A stretch of DNA of 64,000 nt from Paractinoplanes polyasparticus (GTDB lineage: Bacteria > Actinomycetota > Actinomycetes > Mycobacteriales > Micromonosporaceae). Location of the stretch: the NCBI RefSeq assembly GCF_019710575.1, contig NZ_JAHWFK010000001.1:558001-622000 (forward strand), in the 5' to 3' direction. The notes under the pieces are model-generated. The model was not told the origin of the DNA and ran no database searches. It saw nothing but the letters and a program-made list of their open reading frames with translations. Below, piece by piece: positions 31,091 to 40,236 of this stretch. A program made the translations under genes and the position numbers. Position 1 is the stretch's first letter, and each line of letters starts with the position of its first letter.

Positions 31091-31744
31091 TCAGCGGCCG
31101 GCGAGGTTCGTCACCAGCAGGCGGCCCGTCGATTCGAGGTGGCTGCGCATGGCGGCCTCGGCGGCGTCGCCGTCCCGGGCGAGCACGGCGGTGACGACGG
31201 GCTCGTGTTCGGCGTGGATCTCGGCCAGGGTGCGGCCGCTGGCCGTGGTCGGCGGGCCGAGCAGGGCTGTCGTGGAGCGCAGCTGGGCGACGATGGCAGC
31301 GGCCCGGGCGTTGCCGGCCGCTCGCAGCAACAGGTCGTGCAGGGCGCGGTCGGCGGGCCAGAAGGCGGCCTCGTCGGCCACCGCCATCGCGTCCAGCGCG
31401 GACCGGATGGCGGCGTGTTGCTCGTCGGTGCCGAGCAGGGCGGCCTTGCGGGCAGCGGCGGGCTCGAGCGCCAGGCGGATCTCGACGATCTCCTCGATGT
31501 CGTGGGCCCGGGGCGGCAGCACCTGGAAGCCGCGGTTGCGGTGGATCTCGACCAGGCCGGCCTCGGCCAGCCGCAGCATGCCCTCGCGGACCGGGCTGCG
31601 TGAGACGCCGAGCAGATCGGCGAGCTGATACACCGAGTACGTGGTGTCGGGCACCAGCTCCCCCGCGGCGATCCCTTCCCGCACGGCCCGAGCGACGGCA
31701 TCGGCCAGGGACGGAGCCTCCGGCGGCAACTTCAGCGACGGCAT
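31091..31744 (-). CDS. GntR-family (FadR/FCD subfamily) repressor
   Basis: A 217-residue transcription regulator. The winged helix (YSVYQLADLLGVSRSPVREGMLRLAEAGLV, about residues 40-75) is followed by an all-helical FCD ligand domain. These regulators usually respond to carboxylates such as lactate or glycolate. The gene is divergent from a fused FAD/Fe-S dehydrogenase; their ATGs are only 16 bases apart and both touch a perfect palindrome. This strongly suggests it controls that gene and itself. In-frame ATGs at 31753 and 31762 are alternative starts created by the palindrome. No ribosome binding site is seen. It ends one base after the glycosyltransferase gene, which is convergent. Confidence 0.92.
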   Translation of the reverse strand: MPSLKLPPEAPSLADAVARAVREGIAAGELVPDTTYSVYQLADLLGVSRSPVREGMLRLAEAGLVEIHRNRGFQVLPPRAHDIEEIVEIRLALEPAAARKAALLGTDEQHAAIRSALDAMAVADEAAFWPADRALHDLLLRAAGNARAAAIVAQLRSTTALLGPPTTASGRTLAEIHAEHEPVVTAVLARDGDAAEAAMRSHLESTGRLLVTNLAGR

Positions 31745-31762
31745 GGGTAACATGTTACCCAT
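31743..31762. promoter_or_regulatory. 20-bp perfect palindrome spanning two divergent start codons
   Basis: ATGGGTAACATGTTACCCAT is its own reverse complement. The last two bases of each end form the AT of the ATG of the gene on that side (31744-31742 minus, 31761-31763 plus). GntR-family operators are typically palindromes of this kind, so this is the probable operator for the adjacent GntR regulator. Because the starts are so close, the promoters must overlap coding sequence or the messages must be leaderless. Confidence 0.75.
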
Positions 31763-34529
31763 GAGCGACGTGGTGGCGGCACTGGAGAAGGCCGGGCTCG
31801 AGGTCCGGGCCGACGCGGGCACGAGGGGCATGTACGCCTCCGACGCCTCGCTCTACCGCATTCCGCCGCTCGCGGTGGTGCGCCCGCGGCACGTCGACGA
31901 GGTGGCGGCGGCGCTGGCGGTGGCCCGGGCGACGGGGACGCCGTTCACGTCGCGCGGGGCGGGCACGTCGGTGGCCGGGAACGCGGTCGGGCGGGGCATC
32001 GTGCTCGACTTCTCCCGGCACCTCAACCGGGTGCTCGAGGTCGACCCGGCGGCGCGGACGGCGGTTGTCGAGCCGGGGACGGTGCATGCGGTTCTGCAGA
32101 AGGCGGTCACGCCGCACGGCGTACGGTTCGGGCCCGACCCGTCGACGCATCCGCGCTGCACCATCGGCGGCATGATCGGGAACAACGCCTGCGGCTCGCG
32201 GTCCCTCGCGTACGGGCGGACCTCCGACAACGTGGCGGGGCTCGAGCTGCTGACCGCGGACGGCGCCTCCCTCAGCACGACCGCGCCGCGGGGGCCCGTC
32301 GTCGAGGGCCTGAAGGCGGTCGTCGGGAAGCACCTCGCCACGGCGCGGACCGAGTTCGACCGCTTCGGCCGGCAGGTCTCGGGCTACGCCGTGCAGCATC
32401 TGTTGCCGGAGCGCTTCGACCTCACGCAGGCCATGGTGGGCTCGGAGGGAACCCTCGCCGTCATCACGCGGGCGACGGTGAAGCTGGTCGTCGACTCCCC
32501 CGTACGCGTGGTCGTGGTGCTCGGGTTCCGCGACATCGTGGCGGCCGGCGAGGCCTCCCCCGCCGTCGTGGCGCACGGGCCGACCTCGTGCGAGGGCCTC
32601 GATTCCCGGCTGCTGGACGTGCTGCGGGCGCGGCGCGGGCCGGACGCTGTGCCGGCGCTGCCGCGCGGGGGCGCCTGGCTGTTCGTCGAGCTGGCGGGTG
32701 ACGAGCTGGGCGAGGTGGAATCCCGGGCGCGGAAGCTGGCCGGCGACGGCATCGCGGACGACGCGCTGGTGGTGACCGATCCGGCGACCCAGGCCCGGTT
32801 GTGGCGCATCCGCGAGGACGGCGCGGGCCTGGCCGGGCGGGCGCCTTCGGACCGGCCCGCGTGGCCGGGATGGGAGGACGCAGCCGTCCCGCCGGCGCGG
32901 CTCGGCGCCTACCTGGCCCGCTTCGACGAGCTCGTGGCCACGTACGGCATGACCTCGGCGCCGTTCGGGCACTTCGGGGACGGCTGCATGCACGTACGGC
33001 TCGACTTCCCGCTCGACCAGCCCGGTGGCACGAAGGTGATGCGGGAATTCCTGGTCGACGCCGCGAAGCTGGTGGGCGAGTTCGGCGGATCGCTGTCGGG
33101 CGAGCACGGGGACGGGCGGGCACGCTCGGAGCTGCTGCCCCACATGTACTCCCCCGACGCGCTCGCCCTGTTCGCGGGCATCAAGCACGCCTTCGACCCG
33201 GGCAACGTGCTGAACCCCGGCGTGCTGGTCGACCCCGACCCGGTCGACGCGGACGTGCGACCGGCCGGGCACTACCCGGTCAAGGGGCTCGCCCTGGCCT
33301 ACCCGCACGACGGCGGCGACCTCGCTCAGGCTGTGCACCGCTGCACCGGTGTCGGCAAGTGCCGGGCCGACAACTCGGCGGCGCACGGCGTCATGTGTCC
33401 GTCCTATCTGGCCACCCGTGAGGAGAAGGACTCGACGCGGGGCCGGGCGCGGGTGTTGCAGGAGGTCGTCCGGGGCGAGCTGTCGTGGTCGGACCCGTCG
33501 GTGCACGACTCCCTCGACCTCTGCCTGTCGTGCAAGGGATGCGCGTCGGACTGCCCTACCGGCATCGACATGGCCACGTACAAGTCCGAGGTGCTGCACC
33601 AGACGTACCGGGGCCGCCTGCGGCCGCGGTCGCACTACACGCTCGGGAAGCTGCCGTTCTGGGCCCGGCTCGCCGGATGGACGCCGCGGCTGGCGAACCT
33701 CGGCACGCGGCTGCCGGGAATCCGGACGCTGGCGCTGTGGCTGGCCGGTGTCGACAAGCGACGGTCCGTTCCGGCCTTCGCCCGGCGCCCGTTCCGGCGT
33801 ACGTTCCGGCCGGCGTCCTCGGAGGGGCGGCCGGTGATCCTGTTCGCCGACTCGTTCTCGGACGCCTTCTCGCCCGAGGTGGCCGAGGCGACCGTACGGG
33901 TGTTGCGCGCGGCCGGCTACGAGCCGAGGCTCCCGTCCGGCTCGGTGTGCTGCGGCCTGACCTGGATCACGACGGGCCAGCTGGACTCGGCCAAGAAGAT
34001 CCTTTCCCGTACGGTGGCCGCCCTGGCGCCCGATGCCCGCGACGGCATCCCGATCGTCGGCATCGAGCCCTCCTGCACGGCGGTGCTCCGCTCCGACGTG
34101 CACGAACTGCTCCCCGGCTCCGACGACGCGGCCGTGGTCGCTTCCTCGGTGCGGACGCTGGCCGAACTGCTGGCCGAGACCCCGGGCTGGACGCCGCCCG
34201 ACCTGTCCGGCGTCACGGTGGTCGCCCAGCCGCACTGCCACCACCACGCCGTCCTCGGCTGGAAGGCCGACGCCGACCTGCTTGCCTCGACCGGAGCCGA
34301 GGTGAAGCGGCTCGCGGGCTGTTGCGGCCTGGCCGGCAACTTCGGCGTCGAGATCGGCCACTACGAGGTGTCGGTGGCGGTGGCCGAACAGAACCTGCTG
34401 CCGGCCCTGGACGCTTCCCCCGGCGCGGTGGTTCTGGCCGACGGCTTCTCGTGCCGCACGCAGGTGGCCGACCTGCGCGACCGCCCCGCCGTCCACCTGG
34501 CTCAGTTGCTGGACCGCACGTCCGAGTAG
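31761..34529 (+). CDS. Fused FAD-linked oxidase / Fe-S dehydrogenase (D-lactate or glycolate type)
   Basis: A 922-residue membrane-associated respiratory dehydrogenase. Residues about 35-240 are an FAD_binding_4 domain (FTSRGAGTSVAGNAVGRG; GMIGNNACGSRSLAYG), about 250-500 the FAD oxidase C-terminal domain (FGHFGDGCMHVRLDF), about 525-610 a two-cluster ferredoxin domain (CTGVGKC and CLSCKGCASDCP) and the rest two CCG cysteine-rich domains (GSVCCGLTW, AGCCGLAGNFG). This equals GlcD plus GlcF in one chain. It oxidises a 2-hydroxy acid, most likely D-lactate or glycolate, and passes electrons to quinone. In-frame ATGs at 31743 and 31752 are possible earlier starts. Regulated, I infer, by the divergent GntR protein. 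Confidence 0.93.
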   Translation: MSDVVAALEKAGLEVRADAGTRGMYASDASLYRIPPLAVVRPRHVDEVAAALAVARATGTPFTSRGAGTSVAGNAVGRGIVLDFSRHLNRVLEVDPAARTAVVEPGTVHAVLQKAVTPHGVRFGPDPSTHPRCTIGGMIGNNACGSRSLAYGRTSDNVAGLELLTADGASLSTTAPRGPVVEGLKAVVGKHLATARTEFDRFGRQVSGYAVQHLLPERFDLTQAMVGSEGTLAVITRATVKLVVDSPVRVVVVLGFRDIVAAGEASPAVVAHGPTSCEGLDSRLLDVLRARRGPDAVPALPRGGAWLFVELAGDELGEVESRARKLAGDGIADDALVVTDPATQARLWRIREDGAGLAGRAPSDRPAWPGWEDAAVPPARLGAYLARFDELVATYGMTSAPFGHFGDGCMHVRLDFPLDQPGGTKVMREFLVDAAKLVGEFGGSLSGEHGDGRARSELLPHMYSPDALALFAGIKHAFDPGNVLNPGVLVDPDPVDADVRPAGHYPVKGLALAYPHDGGDLAQAVHRCTGVGKCRADNSAAHGVMCPSYLATREEKDSTRGRARVLQEVVRGELSWSDPSVHDSLDLCLSCKGCASDCPTGIDMATYKSEVLHQTYRGRLRPRSHYTLGKLPFWARLAGWTPRLANLGTRLPGIRTLALWLAGVDKRRSVPAFARRPFRRTFRPASSEGRPVILFADSFSDAFSPEVAEATVRVLRAAGYEPRLPSGSVCCGLTWITTGQLDSAKKILSRTVAALAPDARDGIPIVGIEPSCTAVLRSDVHELLPGSDDAAVVASSVRTLAELLAETPGWTPPDLSGVTVVAQPHCHHHAVLGWKADADLLASTGAEVKRLAGCCGLAGNFGVEIGHYEVSVAVAEQNLLPALDASPGAVVLADGFSCRTQVADLRDRPAVHLAQLLDRTSE

Positions 34530-34530
34530 A

Positions 34531-35421
34531 TCACTCGAGCAGGGCTCGCGCGACGGCGTGGCCGGAAAGCCAGGCGGTCTCCACGCGGGGGCGGCCGAAG
34601 GCGTCACCGCAGAGCCAGACGCGGCCGTCGACGGCGTACGGACCGTCGATCTGCTCGGGCTGGGCGTAGGTCCAGCGGTGCACATGCACCTCGGGCTCGG
34701 CGGAGAGTGCGAGCACCTCGCGGACGGCGTCGGCCAGGACCGGCCCGGCGCTCTCCGGATTGTCGAGGTGCCGGGCGGCCAGCTCCGCGGTCGAATGCGC
34801 GACCAGGACCGGGGCTCCGTCGCCACGGCGGTTTCCGTCGTCGCAGACGGTGGCGAGCGCGGGGTGACCGTTGACGAAGGCGCCACGCAGGTCGCCCCAC
34901 TGCCGGGACGGATACGTCAGAACGGCGGCGATCACCGGCTTCCAGGTCTGGGCCCGCGCGACCGCGGCGACCGCCGGCGGCGGCGCCAGGCGGAGCGCCT
35001 GGGGACCCGGCATGGCGAGCACGACGGCGTCCGCGTCCTCCGGCACCGATGCGAGTTCGGTCGAGAGCCGCACATCGAGCCCCTGGGCCAGATCGGCGGC
35101 CAGCGACCGGAGCCCACCGGGAGCCGCCCACCGCACCGGCCCGGTCGTCGGCTCTCCGCCGGGATAGACCCGCAGCGTGTCGGTCCACGGCCGGGCCAGT
35201 CCGCCTGACTCCCACTTCGCCACCTGCGCCGCGAAACCGGGGTCGTCGGCGACAAAATAGGCAGCCCCGATGTCCGCGTAACGGCCGTCGTAGCGCTTGC
35301 TGGCCAGCCGGCCACCGACCACCCGCCCCCGCTCGGCCACACGAACCCGGGCCCCGCCCTCGGCCAGCGCCCGCGCACACGACAAACCGGCGATGCCCGC
35401 CCCCACCACGACAACGTCCAT
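34531..35421 (-). CDS. Renalase-like NAD(P)/FAD amine oxidoreductase
   Basis: A 296-residue flavoprotein. The N-terminal Rossmann motif VVVVGAGIAGLSCARALAEG binds FAD, followed by ADIGAAYFVADDPGF and GGLRSLAADLAQGL. The C-terminal DGRVWLCGDAFGRPRVETAWLSG contacts the flavin. This is the renalase/FAD-amine-oxidase-like group, often linked to oxidation of off-pathway dihydronicotinamides. It has no signal peptide. It ends one base from the dehydrogenase gene, which is convergent. Substrate is inferred only from family. Confidence 0.88.
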   Translation of the reverse strand: MDVVVVGAGIAGLSCARALAEGGARVRVAERGRVVGGRLASKRYDGRYADIGAAYFVADDPGFAAQVAKWESGGLARPWTDTLRVYPGGEPTTGPVRWAAPGGLRSLAADLAQGLDVRLSTELASVPEDADAVVLAMPGPQALRLAPPPAVAAVARAQTWKPVIAAVLTYPSRQWGDLRGAFVNGHPALATVCDDGNRRGDGAPVLVAHSTAELAARHLDNPESAGPVLADAVREVLALSAEPEVHVHRWTYAQPEQIDGPYAVDGRVWLCGDAFGRPRVETAWLSGHAVARALLE

Positions 35422-35481
35422 GACCGGAACCTACCCAGTTCCCCCGCCCGCATCCCGGCATGGCTAGGGCAGACTGGGCCC

Positions 35482-35796
35482 ATGACGAGCTCGGGTTCGG
35501 TGCGCACGTTCGACGCGGACGAAGGATGGGGCGTGATCGACGGCCCGGATGTGCCCGGCGGGTGCTGGGTGAACTTCTCCGCCATCGAGATGCCGGGATT
35601 CCGGGCGCTGGTGGCGGGACAACGGGTCACCTTCCGCGCCGAGGCGGCGAACCAGGACGGCTTCGCTTTCCGGGCGACGAAGGTGTGGACCGGAGCGGAC
35701 GAACCTCCCGATCAGCCGCCGGCCCGGGGCAACTCCGCGGCCTACAGCAGCACCCTGACGCTGACATTCGACGAACCGGACGCGCCGCGGCCGTAA
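35482..35796 (+). CDS. Cold-shock-domain-like protein
   Basis: A 104-residue protein. Residues 4-66 (GSVRTFDADEGWGVIDGP ... VNFSAIEMPGFRALVAGQRV) match a cold-shock (OB) fold that binds single-stranded nucleic acid, but the usual aromatic RNP motifs are altered: KGFGFI is replaced by EGWGVI and VFVH by CWVNF. The tail is Pro/Ser/Thr-rich. It could tune mRNA structure or translation; divergence leaves the function uncertain. It is followed 57 bases later by the PAS/GGDEF/EAL gene on the same strand. Confidence 0.8.
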   Translation: MTSSGSVRTFDADEGWGVIDGPDVPGGCWVNFSAIEMPGFRALVAGQRVTFRAEAANQDGFAFRATKVWTGADEPPDQPPARGNSAAYSSTLTLTFDEPDAPRP

Positions 35797-35850
35797 CCAC
35801 TGCCGCGGTCGCTCGTTGAACCAGAACCCCTCGGAACGATCTGGACGACT

Positions 35851-38400
35851 GTGATGGAAGGTGTGGTCGCCGGCCTGCTGGCCGGCTGCTCCGGCGTATT
35901 CGCCGTGCTCATGGCGCGCGCCGTCCGGAAAGGACGGGCGGCCGGGCCCAGCCCGCGCGCGCTCGCCCTGGCCGCCGGCGTCGCGCTCACCGCCCTGGCC
36001 GGGATCGGCAGTGGCCTGGCCGCGCTCTGGCGGCCGGACGTGCTCGTGGGCGGCGTCCCCCTCCCCGCCGAGATTCCGCTGGTCTGTGTGTTCCTCGTGG
36101 CGTTGCTCTACCTGCCCGCCCTGCTGCGCCCGCCGCAGCGCCGGGACGCGCCGGCCCGGCTGCGGGTCGGGCTCGACACGCTCGGCGTCTGGGCCAGCAT
36201 CATGTACGCGGGCTGGATGCTGCTCTTCACGGTCGGCGAACGGCGGGGCGCGTCGATCACCGCGCTGATCTTCGGCGGCGGCGCCATCGCCCTGGCCGCC
36301 GTCACCGGAGTGCACGCGCTGCGCCACCGGGCCGCGCTCCAGTGGTGCGGAACGGCGGCGGCACTCTCGCTGACCGGCCTGACCGCGCTGGTCATCGCCC
36401 GGGACTTCCCCGGCCGGCCCAACGCCGTGATCGCCGGGCTGGCCGCGGCGGTCGCGATCAACGTGGCCGCGGCCGGGCTGTGGCACGGCTCGGTGCGGAC
36501 GGCGCCCGACACCCGCCCGGTACCGCCGCCCGGCAGCGAGTCGATCGCCGGCTTCCCGCTGCTCGGACTGCTCGTCCTCGGCTCCGCCCTGGCCACGGTG
36601 TACCACCTGATCAACGGCGGTCACCTCGACTCCATCTCGATCATGTTGGGCGCGGTCGCGATCACGGCCGTGGCCGTCCGGGAGTGGGTGTCGGCGACGG
36701 CGCTGCGCCGGCAGGCCAGGCACCTCACCGATCAGGGCAACCGGCTGCGCAGCCTGATGTTCGGCTCCACCGAGGTGGCGATGATCCTCGACGCCAACCT
36801 GGCCGTGCGCTGGCAGTCGCCGGCCGCGGCCCGCCAGTTCGGCCTGTCCGAACAGGAGGTGCTCGGCCGCACGGTGTCGGTGCTGGTGCACCCCGACCAG
36901 ATCGAGGCGGTGCACGACTACCTGACCGCGCGGATGGAGCAGCCGCAGGCGAGCGCCCTTCCGGTGCGCCTGCGCGACGGCTTCGGGCGGTGGCGGCAGA
37001 CCGAATGGACCACCACCGGGGCCGACCCGGCCGAGCCCGGCGCCACGCTGGTCGTCCACATCCGCGACGTCACCAACACGCACGACCTCGAACAGGCGCT
37101 GAGCCAGGTCACCCACCTCGACCCGCAGACCGGGCTGGCCAACTGGGAGGGGCTGTCGCGGGCGGCCGACCTCATCCCGGACGCGGCCGCGATGATCGTC
37201 GTCGAGCTGGGCGGACTGACCGCGGTCGGCGACGTGCACGGGCGTGACCTGGCCGAGGTGGTGCTGGTCGAGGCGGCCCGCCGGTTGCGTTCCCGGGTCG
37301 GCGACGCCGACGTGCCCGCCCGGCTGACCGAGACCCGCTTCGCGGTGCTGACCCACTGCGGCGCGATCCGGGCCCAGCTGATGGCCGGGCAGCTCGTGAA
37401 CGCGCTGTCCGCTCCCTACCTAGCGGGCCGCACGGTCGCCCATCTCTCCGCGTGGGCCGGTCTGGCCGACCTGACCGCCGACAACGGCACCGACGAGGTC
37501 ATCCGCCGGGCGTCGCTCGCGCTGCGGTCCGTGCGCTCGGGGCCGCCGGGCGCGGTCGAGTGGTACGAGACCGAGATGGAGGCCCGGCTGCTGCGCCGCT
37601 CGACCCTCGAGCAGGACCTGCCGGGCGCGGCCGGCCGGGGCGAGATCGACGTGAGCTACCAGCCGATCTTCGAACTGCCGGGCCGCCGCCCGGCCGGCAT
37701 CGAGGCGGTGCCGGCATGGCGGCACCCGACGGTGGGCCCGGTGGCCGCGGAGGAACTGCTGGCCCTGGCCGAGGATCTGGGTCTGCTGGCCACGGTCGGG
37801 CACGGGGTGCTGCGAACGGCGTGCGGCCTGCTCGCGGGCTGGCGGCGGCTGCACGGCGACCTGTGGCTGGCGGTGAACGTCCGGCCCCGGGAGCTGGTCG
37901 ATCCGGCGTTCCAGGCCGCCCTCCAGACGGCCCTGGAGGAGCACGACCTGCCGCCCTCGGCCCTGGTGCTCGAGATCGCGGAGCAACACCTTTCCGACGT
38001 ACGCGATGAGGCTCATCAGCCACCGGTCGAGGAGATCTCGTCCGCGCTGGGCCGGCTCCGGGCGCAGGGCGTGCGAGCGGCCGTGGACAACTTCGGCACC
38101 GGCCCGACCACGCTCAGCCGCCTGCGCATCCTCCCGATCGACCTGCTCAAGATCGACCGCGAGGTGCTCGACCCGGCCCTGTCGTTCCGCCGGCCCGGTG
38201 CGGTGATGGACGTGGCCGTGACGCTGGGCCGGCGACTCGGCCTCGAGGTTATCGCCCAGGGGCTGGAGGACGACGCCGACCTGGACGCCGCCCAGACCGC
38301 CGGGTGCCGCCTGGGCCAGGGCAACCTGCTGGGCCGCCCGATGCCCGCCGAGCGGCTGGAGGCCCTGCTCGCGGAGCACCACGACACCGGGCGGCGGTGA
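35851..38400 (+). CDS. Membrane PAS-GGDEF-EAL protein with degenerate active sites
   Basis: An 849-residue protein (848 if started at the adjacent ATG 35854). About seven N-terminal membrane helices (to about 280) precede a PAS domain (about 300-410, MFGSTEVAMILDANLAVRWQ), a GGDEF-type domain (about 420-570) and an EAL-type domain (about 590-845). The GGDEF signature is replaced by LTETRFAVL, so cyclase activity is unlikely. In the EAL domain the EAL triad reads EAV, DDFGTG reads DNFGTG, and the later E of VIAEG reads Q, so phosphodiesterase activity is also doubtful. It may instead sense c-di-GMP or a small ligand at the membrane. The Vps62-like gene is convergent and starts just after. Confidence 0.88.
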   Translation: MMEGVVAGLLAGCSGVFAVLMARAVRKGRAAGPSPRALALAAGVALTALAGIGSGLAALWRPDVLVGGVPLPAEIPLVCVFLVALLYLPALLRPPQRRDAPARLRVGLDTLGVWASIMYAGWMLLFTVGERRGASITALIFGGGAIALAAVTGVHALRHRAALQWCGTAAALSLTGLTALVIARDFPGRPNAVIAGLAAAVAINVAAAGLWHGSVRTAPDTRPVPPPGSESIAGFPLLGLLVLGSALATVYHLINGGHLDSISIMLGAVAITAVAVREWVSATALRRQARHLTDQGNRLRSLMFGSTEVAMILDANLAVRWQSPAAARQFGLSEQEVLGRTVSVLVHPDQIEAVHDYLTARMEQPQASALPVRLRDGFGRWRQTEWTTTGADPAEPGATLVVHIRDVTNTHDLEQALSQVTHLDPQTGLANWEGLSRAADLIPDAAAMIVVELGGLTAVGDVHGRDLAEVVLVEAARRLRSRVGDADVPARLTETRFAVLTHCGAIRAQLMAGQLVNALSAPYLAGRTVAHLSAWAGLADLTADNGTDEVIRRASLALRSVRSGPPGAVEWYETEMEARLLRRSTLEQDLPGAAGRGEIDVSYQPIFELPGRRPAGIEAVPAWRHPTVGPVAAEELLALAEDLGLLATVGHGVLRTACGLLAGWRRLHGDLWLAVNVRPRELVDPAFQAALQTALEEHDLPPSALVLEIAEQHLSDVRDEAHQPPVEEISSALGRLRAQGVRAAVDNFGTGPTTLSRLRILPIDLLKIDREVLDPALSFRRPGAVMDVAVTLGRRLGLEVIAQGLEDDADLDAAQTAGCRLGQGNLLGRPMPAERLEALLAEHHDTGRR

Positions 38401-38406
38401 GGGCGG

Positions 38407-40167
38407 TCAGCGCCGCCAGGCCTCGCGCACGTTGACCAGCAGCACCCCGGCCGCGGCGGCGAACAAGCCGAAGGCCACGACGTATCGGCCCTCGAACCAC
38501 AACACCACCAGCAGGGCCAGCGCAGTCGCGACCAGCAGCAGCCGCAGCAGCACAGCCAGGAGCTTTCCGCGTACGAGACCCTCGACGCACAGCAGGCCCA
38601 GGAGCCAGACAGCGGCGATGTCGAGGCCGCCGACGCCGAGCGGCGAGACCCCCGCACCCAGGGCCAGGAGGATGAGCGGGGTGCTGAGCACCGCCCACCA
38701 CGACAGGGCGCGCGCACGGAACCCCGCCGCCGGTTCCATCGGCAGCCGCCGGTGCATCAGGTGGGCATGCGGAGGCTGGGCCACCGTCTCGGCCGTGACC
38801 GTGCGGGCCTGCTCGTCGGCCAGCCGCGTCCGTTCCATCCGCAGGGCCAGGAGCCGGCGCTCCTGCGGGTGCAGCGCCCGCACCTCGGGCGAGGCCACCG
38901 GCAGACCGGCCGCGGCCAGGGACAACTCCCGGCGCAGGGCCACGATCTCGGTGTCGAGCGCCTTCAGCCGGTCGTCGTTCTCGCGCGTACGGCGTTCGAT
39001 CAGCGCCCGCTCCGCCCGGGGGTTGGGTGCGACCTTGGCCAGGCCGGCCCACCCGACCGGATCGGCCCACGACTGCCGGGCCGTGCCGTCCCGCTCGTAG
39101 CGCGGACCGGCCGGTCCGCGCTCGCCGCCGAGCCGGTCGCGGGTGTCCCGCCCCCACAGGCCGCGGAAATCCCGTACCCACGGGGTGTCGTCGTCGATGG
39201 CGACCGGATGCCAGGTCTCGGGCTGCCCCGGGCCGACGGAACGGCCGTCCCCGCGGGCGTAGTCGACGTACGGGATGCCGACACCGTGCTGCCCCTCCCC
39301 CGCCCACGGCGCGAACAGCCGGCCCGACCAGCGCAGCGCGCCGACCAGACCCCGCAACCGCTGCGGCCGGACGGTGATCAGGTAGTCGCCCGGCAGGTAG
39401 GCCCCCGAGTGCGAGCCCGCCCCGACGTAGACCACCGGGTGCCGCCCGTCCACCAGCGCCAGGTCCGGGTCGTCCCAGCGCCGCCGCAGGTCGTCCCCGA
39501 CCTCGTCGTGGGCCGAGAACACCACCCAGCGCGGCGGCGGCAACCCGTCCGCGTCGGCGCCGTCGCTGCCGTCGAGGTAGACGGTCACCTGTTCCCAGTC
39601 GGCCTCGTGCTCGTTGACCCCGCCGAACGCCGACCGCCAGTTGTTGAAGCAGTAGAAGTACCAGTACTGGCAGACGATCCACGGGTCGTCGCGGAGCACC
39701 CGGCCGTAGTAGGTGGGCCGTTCCGGCTCCAGGTGGTCGCGCTGGAGCAGCCACGAGCGGGCCGCGCTGCCGCCGGGCACGCTGCCCCGGAACAACAGCG
39801 AGACCTTGTTGGCCGTGTCGATGAACCGCGCGGTCAGCCCGACCGAGGCCAGCCGGCTGGCCCGCCGCAGGTGCGACGGCCGCTCACGCAACGGGATGTG
39901 GGCCACCCCGAGCTGCCCGCGGCCGTTGCCGATCCCTGACAGCGACAGCTGAAGCCCCTGCCCGGCGCCGGCCGACTCGGCCAGCCCGTCGAGCGTCAAC
40001 CCGCCCGGCGGCGCCTGTTCGAGGGGGCTCTCACCCGCCTCCAGCCGCCACAGCCCGGCCCGGGCCACGTACTTCTCGGCCGACACCGGAAAGAAGTACT
40101 CGCCCTGGGTGAACCGCGCCACCGGCTCGTACGCCCGCAGCAGCCGCAGCTCGTCCTCGCTCCCCAC
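38407..40167 (-). CDS. Vps62-like domain protein with C-terminal membrane segments
   Basis: A 586-residue protein. Residues about 100-340 resemble the Vps62 family (PWIVCQYWYFYCFNNWRSAF, GGVNEHEADWEQVTVYLDG, HPVVYVGAGSHSGAYLPGDY), a fold mainly known from fungi and some bacteria with no settled function. A charged coiled-coil-like stretch (about 400-470) leads to roughly four membrane helices (about 485-580). The start is GTG 40167. The protein likely sits on the inner membrane with its large domain in the cytoplasm, since no signal peptide is seen. It is convergent with the EAL gene. Confidence 0.7.
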   Translation of the reverse strand: MGSEDELRLLRAYEPVARFTQGEYFFPVSAEKYVARAGLWRLEAGESPLEQAPPGGLTLDGLAESAGAGQGLQLSLSGIGNGRGQLGVAHIPLRERPSHLRRASRLASVGLTARFIDTANKVSLLFRGSVPGGSAARSWLLQRDHLEPERPTYYGRVLRDDPWIVCQYWYFYCFNNWRSAFGGVNEHEADWEQVTVYLDGSDGADADGLPPPRWVVFSAHDEVGDDLRRRWDDPDLALVDGRHPVVYVGAGSHSGAYLPGDYLITVRPQRLRGLVGALRWSGRLFAPWAGEGQHGVGIPYVDYARGDGRSVGPGQPETWHPVAIDDDTPWVRDFRGLWGRDTRDRLGGERGPAGPRYERDGTARQSWADPVGWAGLAKVAPNPRAERALIERRTRENDDRLKALDTEIVALRRELSLAAAGLPVASPEVRALHPQERRLLALRMERTRLADEQARTVTAETVAQPPHAHLMHRRLPMEPAAGFRARALSWWAVLSTPLILLALGAGVSPLGVGGLDIAAVWLLGLLCVEGLVRGKLLAVLLRLLLVATALALLVVLWFEGRYVVAFGLFAAAAGVLLVNVREAWRR

Positions 40168-40236
40168 CTCGGCAAACTACCGTGCCCGCGAACCGCCCGG
40201 CCGGCTCGTGTCGCCGGATGCCGTTGCGGGCGTACG

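Noticed and set aside
31755..34886. 1043-residue minus-strand open frame opposite the FAD/Fe-S dehydrogenase
   Set aside because: Arg/Pro-rich shadow with no family motif; the plus-strand gene is clearly real.
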